Shown here: in pieces, positions 16,967 to 27,524 of the stretch
Layout of the letters: every line of letters starts with the position of its first letter
Numbering within the stretch: the stretch's first letter is position 1
NCBI GenBank assembly: GCA_958430865.1
Contig: CAUDNR010004127.1
Location: 31,767 to 59,290 of the forward strand
DNA length: 27,524 bases
Direction: 5' to 3'
From: Entrophospora sp. SA101
Taxonomy: Eukaryota; Glomeromycota; Glomeromycetes; Entrophosporales; Entrophosporaceae
The notes under the pieces: generated by a model
Told to the model about the DNA's origin: nothing
Database searches by the model: none
What the model saw: the letters and a program-made list of their open reading frames with translations, nothing else
Translations under genes and position numbers: made by a program

Positions 16967-19900
16967 TTATTCCATGTTTGAGGAGGCATCCATTATCTGT
17001 TTATATAACTCCTCGATAATTTTTGCATACCCTTGTACTTTTTTAAGATATAGAGTAGATATTGAATTCTATTTTATTTTGTGAAAATATATATATTAAT
17101 ATCATTTAGAATTTCAAATAATCGAATATATATATATATATAAATAACATACTTCAATTCTTGTTATTAAACTTTCCACAATCCTTAATAATTCTTCATC
17201 GTCTGCAATATCTTTAACATGAAATGTTAACAATCCTGTTAGATAATCTGTACGCGAATTACGACTACTTCTTTGGTTCATAGTGCCTGATGAAACACGT
17301 TCAAGACGAAGACATAAATAACCAAGTGAGCGTACTAATGTTGGATCTAGTATTTGTGCTGTTGGATCAATAATCTTCTTTTAAATTTTTATAAATGGAG
17401 AATTATTAATTAATTACACATGTATATATTATCAAATAATTAATTAGTTAAAAAATTTTCAATTAAATAAATACCTCTTGCACTATAGAATGCCGATCTT
17501 TAGATTTATCTTCTTCCATTCTGCCTTTTAATGCATCTGGATAAACCTATCAATGTGTAAATATATATATAATAATTAATCATTAAATTTAATTTCAAAC
17601 ATTTTAATTTTTTTTATATAAAAATAATCAAGTACCAATGAAAGCTGTTCCGGATTCTCTAAACCTTTAAGTTTAATTTCTCCTATTTGTTGAACAACAA
17701 ATCCCATTTTTCTTAATGCAATAAGATTTTTATCAACGATAACAGTTGTATCTGCAACTTTTATAACATTCCCTGGAATCATTTCTCCATTTCCTTCATT
17801 GTTTGGATCATGTTTATTAATCAAGCCTCCCAATAGTCTTATCTCTGACACTATATCTGAACTAACACAGATCTGCCCTCCATCAGCTGCATTACATATT
17901 CTAGCGGCTCTATTAACCATTGGCCCGTAATAATCCATTCTTTTTGTTACAACGTCAATTTCACACAACGGTGTCCCCCAATGAATACCCATACGAACCG
18001 ATAACCCTCTATATATCATATCATTATCCCTACCGCCATAAATTTCCTTACCATCATCTAAATCAATGATTTCCTGTGGCCAATCAACTTCAAGAAGTTG
18101 AACTTGCACCGTTAAACACCAAAGGAGTGCTGATGTCACTGTTGGAAAAGATACCATAAAAGCATCTCCTTCTGTCTTTACTTCATACCCACCAATATTA
18201 CGTAAAAGACGTCGCATTATTGTGTTATGTTGTTTAATTGCATGACGCATTGCTACAGGTACGGTTTCCCATAAAAAAGTTGAATTTTTAATATCAGTGA
18301 ACACCAATGCAACTTGTCCTGTAGGCGGTGTAATTTCCTTTTGTAATCTCGCCATCATAGAATCACTAGGAATTTCTTCTTTTCTTATTCGTTTCTTACT
18401 AGTGCCAAAGAAAAATGTTGTGCCTACTTCCTCTGCAATTTGTAAAATTCCTCTTTTAGTATTTAAGTCTCCTGCCATTGTATATCTTTTTAATCTCTGA
18501 TCAAACATATCTCCTACACCAATTATCATCACCATTAATTTTTTTTCTGATCCGTATGTAATAGCAAAATCACGCAATTTTTGTGCTGCAAGCATCAAGT
18601 CCTCTTTTTCAGTTCTTGCAATATCTACTGCTGTTTGATAACTCATATGATCCCATAAACCTTTGGTTGCTAATATGACAAATTCATCTTGCTCTGAAAG
18701 CTCTACCAATTCAATTACTGGATCGGAATTTATAATTGGCATCAAATGGAAATGCCCAAATGACCTGGAAACTTCAATTTCTCCATTAACCAGAAAATCA
18801 TGAGACAAAAACCCACCAGCATCTCTTATTCTTTGAAACTCATTTGGACTATTTGGATTTTCACAACATGCAATAGCATGTGCATTGCCATCATTACGAC
18901 TAATGACTGCAGTAGTATCTCCGGCACTTGCAACATATAATTTTGTTCCTGAAATATATGCAATTAAACCAGATGCACCTGACTTATTATCATCAATTTG
19001 TAATGACGATGTACGGTTATTTTCTTTTTCCATAGTATATTCAGCCTCCATACTTGAATTGAAGACTTTTGATCCAAGTTCTTTATTCAAACTTAAAAAG
19101 GTTCTTCTTATAGCTGATTCAACTGTTTCGTTATCTTTAAGCTTCTCAAGTTCTGCCTTGAAATGATACGGAAGCCAGTCATGAAGATATTTGGTAACAG
19201 GATCACTTCGATCTGTTCCATATCTACCATCAAAAATTCCAAATAAACATTCATCATCACGACCACGAAACTTTGGAATGACAGTTTCCCATATTGAAAG
19301 ATGATGATCATGTGGACCTAATCTATCTGCCATTCCATATGACATTGAATTAACTTCAGAAGATGAAGTACGGACACGACGATCGTCGCTCTCATCAGGA
19401 ACCATTAAATTTAAAAGAGTAACATCCATAAGACCCAAAACTTGTAACCGAGTTAATGCATTGAAATCTGCTAGGTTTCTTTCCTTTATAGGATTTATTT
19501 CACTGAGATGAACTTGTTTGATTTCAAATCTTTTATTACCAGATAAATTTAAATATTTTAAATCAAAATTCCAATTCCTATTATTATTATTTTTAAAAAA
19601 ATTTTTTTTTTAAAGAAAGAATTATAATCACTCATTCATTTAATTTATTATAGATTCATAAACGTAAATATATAAAATATATAAATATACATTACATATT
19701 AACTTACCAATTCCAATCATACTGCCAATTTGCAATATTATATTTTAAAGAATTATTACCAACATCCAACACAATTAATTTTCTTATTTTACTTAATTCA
19801 GCTGGTAATGTTTGTAATTTATTACCATTCAAATGTAAAACCATTAAACCTGATAATCTTTCAATCTCATCAGGAAGGGATGACAATTGATTTCCAGAAA

Positions 19901-22900
19901 GATACAATTCAGTCAAATGAGGATTTGTAATGCCTCCATTTGGTATTTCGTCCAAACTATTAAAAGAAAGATTTAAAACTCTAAGTTCTGTAAAATAAGA
20001 AATAGATGTAGATACATCCGAAGTTAATCTATTATCACCCAGATACAAATTCTGTAAAGAGCTACACAGTGGGTATTGGTGTGAACGTGATGATGTTAAT
20101 TGAGAAGATTCAGAACTGGAAAAAGATTTCGGTGATGGTAATGGTGGTAGTAGTGGTGGCGGAGGAGGTGATGGAAATTGTTCAAGAAGATTTGAACTTG
20201 CATTCAAGGTTCTTAAATTCAAACAAAGCCAAATTTCTTTTGGAAGTGAATTAAGATTATTATAATGAACATCTAAAACTTGTAAGGCTTTCATAGAACT
20301 GATATCACTTGGTAGCTCAGATAAAATATTATATGCACATAGTAGATGCGTTAATTTTGTCAATAGACAGATTTTTTTTGGCAATGTCACAAATTGATTG
20401 TTACTGATATCCAGCTTTTCTATCAAAGGAAGACTTTCAAAAATTTCATCATGCAAGGTTGTTAATTTTGAGCGTGACAATAACAATTCAGTTAAACAAG
20501 TTCCAGCGGATGTAAGCCAAAATTGAGTAAGACGATTTTTTGAAAGCATGAGTCGTTTTAAAGAATTTGATGATGAATTTATCGTGCTCACTTTATTGGA
20601 TTCTGCAAGAAGACATTCAAGATTTGGAACAGATGAAAGAATGTCAATATTGTGAAGCTGATTGTTACGCACGTCTAATTCTTTAAGAGAAACCAAAAAC
20701 ATAAAATTTTCTGGCAGTGGACCGGATAATTGATTCCCAATCAAAAATAACCTTTTAAGATTTGAAAGTTTCCCTATATCTTCAGGTATTGTTACGATCT
20801 TGTTAAAGCTAAGATCAAGCTCAGAAAGAGTGAAGATCTTACAGATGATGACTGGAAATTCTACAAAAGAATTATTAGCTATATTTAATACACTTAAACT
20901 ATTAAATTTAGTGAAATAATCTGGCAAATGTTGAAGCTTATTGTTCTCAACTTTTAGGATTGTTAATCCACCAATTGCGCTCAACTGTATATGGTCAATG
21001 TCACACAAGTTGTTTGAACTTAAATTAAGGTTTGAAAGCATAAATGATTGCTTTACTGATTGTGGTACACGATCTAACTCATTACCAAAAAGCCGAAGTT
21101 CACGTAGTTGAGTACACGATTGTATGAAATCTGTTGGAAGATCTAACATTAGATTCTGAGAAACATCAAGTACTTGAATGTAATAAGCATATTTATGAAG
21201 GAATATAGGAATAGTTTGTAAATTTCGAGCTCGAAGATCTACATGTTGAAAATTCAATAATGATGCATCCTCCTATAAATTTTATTTTATTTTATTTTAT
21301 TTTTTAAGAATATAAATATCATTATTAAAAATAATTAACTTTTAAACATTCCTACCTCAAAACTTGGTACAGTTGTTTCACGAAACGTAAAACGAACCAA
21401 ATAGCTATTATCTTCTCTGCCAAGATCTTCTAAATTATCTTGATCTGTATAACCGGCTCGCTCAAGCCATTTTTTTTGTAATAGTAATGGCTTTTCTTGA
21501 TGACCTAATATTCTTTCTTTTGATATTACATAGAAATACTTTATTAATAAATAAATAAATAAATACACACGTGTGCACGCATGCATGTTCATTATATATA
21601 CAACTTTAAATAAATATTACCTAAATTATGTCTTTTTATATATATATTATATTTTGAAGCATCTTGAATAAAAAATTTTTTTCCAAGAATATAACATAAT
21701 TCTGCAGCTGTTATAGATATTGGGTAACTAACAGTTCCAAAAGTTGAATCGGGACGAAATATTCGTATACAAAACTTTTGAAATTAAAAGTAAAATGATT
21801 AATATCATCAAGGAAAGAAAATAAATCTGCTGAATTTCAAATAAAAGTAATAACAAACTAATTTTTTTCGCTCCTCTGATCCTTGTGAATAGTCCGTAGA
21901 ACCATGAAATTCATCTTTTAGAAAACCGTTTGGACTTTCGTTAGGGAGTTCTTTTATTACAGCCCAAGACTCAGGTGCTAACCAAGCTTCCGATCCAGTT
22001 GTTGAGGTAAGTTGAGGTAAGTCATGTATTGTATTTTTATGCAAAAATTCATTATCATATAATCTTGCACCAGAGATTCGACTTTGCCTTATAATGCCTT
22101 CCATATTATCAAAGTTTGTGTCCACTAATGTTGTAATGAAAATTATTACAAAAACATTATAAAATAAATGAAAATTTTAAAAGTAATTAAAATCAGATAT
22201 TGATAAAATACAATTAATGCCAATCGAATCATGATCCTAGTTAAAAAAATTTTTTTAATATCATTAATAGTTGAACACATCAAAAAACAAAAAACAACTC
22301 AACGAGAATAAATTTTTTAATTTACCTTCTTCTTTCCCAGTTTGTCTTTTTTCACGCTAACTTTAACCCAATCTAACTCGGCTGTTTTTGTGTGATTAAG
22401 ATAAATTTGGTTAATAAATTGGAGGAGAGCAATTAAATATAAATCTATAGTCTCAAAGTTGAGGTGCACGCTTTTTAACTTGTTGAAAAAACCATCTCAA
22501 TATGCTAACCTTCAGGTGTAATGTCTTTATCTTTTGGTTCTTTGTCTTTTGGTTTTTTAAACCATTTAAATTTTGTTTTCTTTTCTTTTACTACTATTGG
22601 AGATGAATGGTGATTATTGCTGTTATTATAATTATTACTATTATTATTGTTACTAATTGTCAAAGAAAAACTACTATTTGATGACTCTATTCCTGATTCG
22701 CTTTCTGAACTTTTTGTTCGTCTATGTCCAATTTTGAAATAATGAGAGTCTGTAATACTTGATATGGTTGAGGTAGAACCTTTACGAGAGTCAGAGGGAG
22801 AATACTGATACGCAAAGGGTGCTATTTCAGGGGGGGGGCAAAAATCATGTCTAGAACTCCTGTCTGAATCAAAAGATTTTCTTCGAAACCCATCGTTATT

Positions 22901-23200
22901 TTCAGGTAATAGTAAAGTTGATTTTAAATTTTCAGTAGATAGCTTTCTTATATGACTCCCACCTCTTCTGTTTGATGATGATATTGGCGTTAAATGATTT
23001 GTTGAGTACATCGTCGAGTCATTGTTGAGCGAATTGGATCGAGGAACTTGTCCAAGAAATACTGAAAATATTGAATCTTTATTTTCATGAATTTTTTTCT
23101 TCCGATTCGGCTCACCATCAGTTATTTGTGATGACAAACTTGTTGGGGTAGAAAGTGGTGTTGGTGAGGAAGGAGTGAGTTCTAGTTCTGTAGGTTTCAT
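16967..23200 (-). CDS. CYR1: Adenylate cyclase, fungal Cyr1 type
   Basis: Makes cAMP from ATP, and in fungi is controlled by Ras and G-alpha to drive PKA signalling. Eleven exons, in transcript order: 23200-22510, 22381-22326, 22236-22212, 22124-21859, 21774-21621, 21516-21356, 21272-19708, 19577-17636, 17546-17475, 17377-17153, 17068-16967. They sum to 5259 bases (1752 aa) with every phase consistent and GT-AG introns of 83-130 bases. Domains: Ser/Asn-rich N-terminus (1-230); 'DTNFDNMEGII' (259-269), the G-alpha-binding-type segment; RA domain (about 345-445); LRR array (about 455-1000) with a Pro/Ser-rich insert near residue 820; PP2C-like domain (about 1050-1325); class III cyclase domain from about 1390, with 'FTDIKNST' (D1401) and 'EGDAF' (D1444) as metal-binding Asp and 'VNRAAR' supplying the transition-state Asn/Arg; then a short C-terminus that in yeast binds CAP. 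The PP2C part has 'FDGRYG' for FDGHGG and 'TKGLWD' for DGLWD, so it is probably not an active phosphatase. The N-terminal exons are the least certain. Confidence 0.92.
21275..21303. repeat. (TTTTA)n microsatellite in an adenylate cyclase intron
   Basis: About five copies of a T-rich pentanucleotide in the intron between the sixth and seventh exons. A second microsatellite, (AAAT)n followed by alternating purine/pyrimidine (CACACGTGTGCACGCATGCA), lies in the preceding intron around 21540-21590. Confidence 0.7.
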
Positions 23201-24060
23201 GTATGTTATGGAAATAGTAAAATTAAAGATGGATGATTTGGGAAGAACTTGAATGTTTTTTCTTTTTATTTAGATTATTTTGAATTCGTACAACTTAATT
23301 TAATTATTTCCAGGAATGATCGTCTATTTATTTTAATTTTGTAAATTTTTACAAAAAAGGTAAAGTCAATTCATCGCGCGTTCTATCTGATGATAATAAG
23401 CTACTCTTCGGGATATATTATTCAAATAAAAAAAGTAATTGAAATCTAATAAATGAGTAAAGAGAATTTAAGAAAGTTAATTTTATCTGTAATGATCCTG
23501 CACCACCTTTCAGGCCAAGTTCTTGTTTTCCATATTAACGTTAGAACTGCAATAACATTACACAATAGTACAATAGTAGCGTTGAACGATTTTTCACCTT
23601 GTGCGGGAAATCCTTTATTATGGCCATATTAAGATTATAATTGCTTAATACGCGTTCAAAAATTTATAGAGTGTCTGTTTTATCTTGAAATGAAAAATAA
23701 ATATAGAAAATTCTGAAACCAATCCAAATTTTAATAATCAATATTAACAGTTCAATTTATCTTTTTTGTATAAATTTCTTTGGTGAAACACACTTGTTGA
23801 ATATTTCTTGCCATTTTGTGGAATCCGGCAAAAGTTTTATGTTATGATGCGTTCCTGCAAACTTACAGCAAATGTTTCAATTTTGGCTTGAAATGAAAAG
23901 AACAGTGGGAGTTTATTGAAAATCTTAATATGATTGCATCAATCATCAAACACATATGAATCTAGTGAAAATGAAGAAAATGGATATAAAATGATAATAA
24001 TTACATAATAGTAAATAGATGTACTAAATTATATTATCAATTAAATTTAACTGCATTATA
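23201..24060. other. Upstream region of the adenylate cyclase gene
   Basis: About 860 bases without coding signal, between two minus-strand genes. It presumably holds the cyclase promoter, but no motif was strong enough to call. Confidence 0.5.
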
Positions 24061-24552
24061 TCACAATGAATAAGAATTAATTATCATTCTTTTATAAAGC
24101 TTTAACTCGACATTCCTAATATGACTGTTCCAACTCGGATAATGAGATCTAATCACCAGCTTCCAGATCAAGTACTAATGGATTATCTGAACCAAATACA
24201 AAATTTGGGCATGTCTATTTGTATATTAATATACTCACGTGTCGTTTTTATCACTAAATTTAATCGAAATTTAATGTTTCGCTTTGGAACAACCAAAGAA
24301 AACTTCACCCCATGTAAATACATTATAGATACGAGGATAAGAAGACCAGCCTTCGTCATGAGATTCACATATAACTTCAATCTTCCTGCACCTAGGGTAT
24401 CCAGCTATTTGGTGGGTGGTATTGGCAATGATCCAACCATGTATAACGTATTTAAGTAACACCCTCTTTTCTATGTGTGATAAAAACCCAAAGTTAAATA
24501 TGATGACTATTATTTCATTTGGTAACGATGTAAGGTTTCCTCTATTCCCCAA
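24061..24552 (-). pseudogene. F-box-like protein with 'SHDEGW' domain, broken
   Basis: The minus strand reads 'LTSLPNEIIVIIFNF', an F-box-like opening, then 'YPRCRKIEVICESHDEGWSS' followed by 'YPRIYNVFTWGEVFF'. A frame change near 24290 leads to 'FRLNLVIKTTREYINIQIDM', and a further change leads to 'YPSWNSHIRNVEL' near 24085. The motif S/HD-(E/Q)-GWSSYP, a Trp-Phe/Gly-Glu block and a later 'YPxWxN' form a domain I recall from fungal F-box and related proteins, where the usual text is 'HDQGWSSYP'. Two frameshifts and a TAG make it a likely pseudogene. No convincing ATG precedes the F-box part; a 3' splice-like AATAG just before it suggests an upstream exon. Plus-strand open frames here are shadows. 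Confidence 0.4.
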
Positions 24553-24654
24553 CCCACGAGAAAATAAATATGAGCTTTGTATAAATCACCATTTTTTTTT
24601 GTCTCTTTTAAAACCCTGAGAAAATAACCACGAGCTTTATTTCAATCCCCAAGT
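24551..24654. repeat. 60-bp direct repeat, two copies
   Basis: A segment beginning AACCCACGAGAAAATAA (24551) recurs exactly 60 bases later as AACCCTGAGAAAATAA (24611). Both continue with (AC/AT)GAGCTTT and end near ATCNCCA. It lies just upstream of the broken F-box-like gene. Confidence 0.55.
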
Positions 24655-25658
24655 ATATTAGACATTATGGAAGAGTTTTTTTCTTTGAAATATTGATAAA
24701 TTTGGAGTGTGTCAAATTCAAATCCGTGTTAATTTTAAACCGGTATGTGTGAAATTCATGCTGATGTTTGTTTAATGATTAATATTGTCTGTTAATATTG
24801 TTATTAACTTCAATATTTTCTATATAAATAAAAGCTCAATACCATTTCCATATTAGAACTTATCATTGTAAACAGGATTGGAAATAGATTTTGAAAAAAA
24901 AAAGGAAATTTCAAAATTTCCCCAAAAAATTAATTTATATTGAAAGCTATAATTATCCTACTTTGGGAAAAAACCTGTCACATAAATTTACTAAAAATCC
25001 GGATTTTTAAAGTATAATAATAATTGTAATTGTATATTAATATTAATATTTTATGTATTATAAATAGTCACAATCTATCTAAAAACAAAGTCATTAATAT
25101 AGAGTTTCAAAATTAATAGAAGAAATTCCTTGGTAGAATTCTTTATTCATAAAAGAAAGTTTGAAGCCCCTTGGAAATGGGTTTGTTTTTTTTTTTACTT
25201 AATTTACTTAATAACAAGATAACAATAGTTTTTTTTCTCCAACTGGTAAAGTGTATATATTGTTGAATTGAGTGTAATCTTTTGAATTTTAATACAGTAA
25301 TCCATGATCGGCTCTTGTTATATACACAAAAAAAATTTTTAGAGATTGCGAACAACAAAACTTCTTTTAAGACATAGAATCAGGAATATTAAATTCCATT
25401 AATTTATCTATCTACGATATAGGATGTCCACCAGCAAAAAGGGGGTCTGAGGACTTCCAACCAAAATTGAGTTTTTTGCATATTATTACTCTACGATATA
25501 AAAACTACGACTAGTGACAATATTAAACTATTTTTGCATAATAATAATAATAATAAAATTTAATTACAGGGATAACAAAATGAATCCAAAAAATCTAAAA
25601 ATGGAACTAAATGTAATAGTAATTATTGATAAAAAATGATAAATTGTCAAAATACAAA
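24655..25658. other. Gene-less A+T-rich stretch
   Basis: No coding signal was found. It contains (ATA)n around 25540-25556, a direct repeat CTACGATATA (25413 and 25491), and a GGGGGTCTGAGGACTTCCAACC-like phrase near 25441 reminiscent of the right end of the 409-bp element. Confidence 0.5.
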
Positions 25659-27310
25659 TTAATTAGGTTCAGTACAAAGAATATCTCTATGTTGAATATC
25701 TACATGCTGTCGAATATTTGTATATAAATATCTCTTTCGTTTATCTGTTAATGGAGCAGTTCCAAGTGTATTTAATGGACCGTTTTTATCAAAATTAGTA
25801 TTTTTAAATAGTTTAAAATAAATTCCTGGGTCACCCAATTTTTTTGAAACATAGACCTTTCCAAACTACAAAATGAAAATAATGATATTTTCTTATATTT
25901 GGCAAATTCCTAAAATGTTCTTCTAACATTGAGTTAAAGTCATATCAGCTCCAACCCAACCCATTATTATATCTAATAGATTCATTATTTATTGATGAAT
26001 ATTTTATAACTTTTTCAACATATCAACAATATCTATGCACCTATCTCTGTATTTTTTTTTTATTAATCCAAAAAAAGAGTCTCAAATAAATTTTGTATGT
26101 CCAGGAATCATAAAATTTATGTAAATATTTTCATACCAGCCTAACATTGCTTGTTCTGTCCAGAACAATTATCACATGTTACATAAAGATCCTTTTTGAT
26201 TGTCTTAAGAAAGTGATATACCATATTCAAAGTTGTGTTAGCCCCCTTTTTTGATATTCCTTCTGGCATTTCATCTTCCCCAATAGTAAAATTTAACTGA
26301 TGATTTTCACCATTACCTGTCTTACATATACCAAAAAGGTGTATAATAAATGGAGATTTAAAATAAATTGCCCCAACTTGTTGAGGAGAATAAGGAGCTC
26401 CAACACTTTGGGCCCAATCATAACAAATATGTGTTATTGTTGGATCATTTTTGCTTTTATCAATGATATTATTATAGTGCTGTCTTTCAAGATTTGCAGC
26501 AGCAACATGTTCTTCAGATTCAAATTTAATGTTTGCTTGTTCATCTTCATTATTTGATGCTCTAAATTTGATACTAAAGTTTTTACAAGTATCACAAAGA
26601 TCACTTGCATGTATTTGAAATTTAATAATTGGTTTTGTTCCATGCCACAATTTCCAGAAAGTCTCATATGAGATAATTTTTCAGATTGATCGTTTTCTAA
26701 GTTTAATGAGTTCAAATGATATTTGAAATCCTTATAAATCAAAAAAATATTTTTATCAGTTGGGGATATATAAATGGATCAGAACTATCTTGAATCCTCA
26801 TTTGAGATGGCAACCATGAATGTTTGTATATTGAGCTTTAAATTGTTCTACAAAAATTGCTGTATCCAGATTAACTATTGCACAAGAGTTAAGTCTAGGG
26901 ACATTTTTTAAATTACCATAAAGACGATCACATAGACCATTATTTTGCAAATGTGTTTGTAAATCTGATAATTTATTTTCACCAATATTACAAATTTTTA
27001 AAAATACCTTTTGACAAATATATATATATATATTGTCATTGATTTGTTTTTATCTTTCTTAAATTCAAAAACCATTAATTGAGCTTTAATACAAAGATCT
27101 TTTTTTTTCATCTTCTAATCCTTTCACTTCTAAATATCTTTCAAAAAATTTCTTAAATCCAATCTCTTCAAAGCAAATCTTTTTACTACAACAGGAACAA
27201 TTACTTTTATTATTAAAAAATGATTTTAAATCATGAATTGTATTAAGAACTAATTTTTTTGGCTCATAATCTTCTAATTCTAGTTCAGCTAATAATATTT
27301 TGAAATAAAA
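25659..27310 (-). pseudogene. Transposase-like gene relic, DUF7869-type family (copy B)
   Basis: More complete relative of the plus-strand relic at 9025-10368. From about 27310 it reads 'LLAELELEDYEPKKLVL', then a Cys cluster 'NCSCCSKKICFEEIGF' (about 27210-27170, putative Zn binding), 'ICNIGENKLSDLQTHLQNNG' (about 26995-26935), 'IFVEQFKAQYTNIHG', 'FWKLWHG' and 'SDLCDTC' (about 26605-26585), 'HICYDWAQSVGAP', 'IHLFGI', 'TCDNCSGQNKQC' (about 26175), 'FMIPGHTKF' (about 26110), 'EHFRNLPNIRKYHYF' (about 25910) and a tail ending 'CTEPN' at 25659. The frame 26650-26141 is open; elsewhere there are single-base frameshifts, mostly at A or T runs, and TGA codons near 26090 and 25945. Candidate catalytic Asp residues lie in 'CYDWAQ' and 'TCDN'. 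This is most likely a dead transposase-like gene. The start codon is not resolved. Confidence 0.65.
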
Positions 27311-27524
27311 TCACTTGATCCAACTTGTTGAATTAAACTTCAGACAAATCAGTTATATCTTCATTTTTATTTTATTTTTTATGTTTAAGATTGACGTGCA
27401 CAAAAATAAAAAATTACAGGGATTATTGGGGTGTCTTACATTCATATATATATGACAATTTTTTGCCGATCTTTTTTTCAATAGTAAACTTTGAATGATT
27501 ATAACTCTTTAAAGAATAGAGATA
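27311..27524. other. Upstream of copy B to window end
   Basis: A+T-rich, no clear coding signal. Any terminal inverted repeat of the copy B element would lie here or beyond the edge; none was recognised. Confidence 0.4.

Noticed and set aside
18297..19166. Plus-strand open frames inside the cyclase region
   Set aside because: They are antisense shadows of the long, well-supported cyclase exon.
24121..24459. 112-aa plus-strand open frame
   Set aside because: It is antisense to the F-box-like relic, whose minus-strand reading carries the recognisable 'SHDEGW' and 'YPSW' motifs.

Overview
The window looks like nuclear DNA of an early-diverging fungus, most likely an arbuscular mycorrhizal fungus (Glomeromycotina, Rhizophagus-like). 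The reasons are: about 70-75% A+T; short GT-AG introns of roughly 65-155 bases with T-rich 3' ends; a class III adenylate cyclase of the fungal Cyr1 layout; and many broken members of families that I associate with Glomeromycotina genomes. The taxon is inferred, not proven. No tRNA, rRNA, CRISPR array or viral gene was recognised.

Layout. Three genes look intact: an ariadne-type RBR ubiquitin ligase (1413-3300, +, four exons, 511 aa); a METTL21/EFM6-type protein methyltransferase (3820-4620, -, one exon, convergent with the ligase); and a complete Cyr1-type adenylate cyclase (23200-16967, -, eleven exons with consistent phases, 1752 aa; G-alpha/RA, LRR, PP2C-like and cyclase domains). The rest is gene-poor accessory sequence: a relic F-box/LRR gene at the left edge, a PD-(D/E)XK-like gene with one frameshift (5537-6580), a broken P-loop ATPase (14848-16355), a broken F-box/'SHDEGW' gene (24552-24061, -), and two decayed copies of one transposase-like family (9025-10368 + and about 27310-25659 -).

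The 6.6-14.3 kb stretch is a repeat nest. It holds a degenerate 32-bp array, three spaced GGCAC/GTGCC palindromes, a 34-bp minisatellite, a 133-bp element with perfect 18-bp inverted ends and an 8-bp target duplication inside a coiled-coil pseudogene, a 409-bp inverted-repeat element, and further inverted-repeat pairs.

The intact genes are housekeeping or signalling genes with no obvious functional link to one another. The most unusual observations are the transposase-like pair, in which premature TGA codons of one copy fall where the other has Trp; the nested mobile element; and the adenylate cyclase with a 25-base micro-exon and a degenerate PP2C domain. Exon borders were derived by hand from splice signals and reading phase, so individual borders may be off by a base or two.
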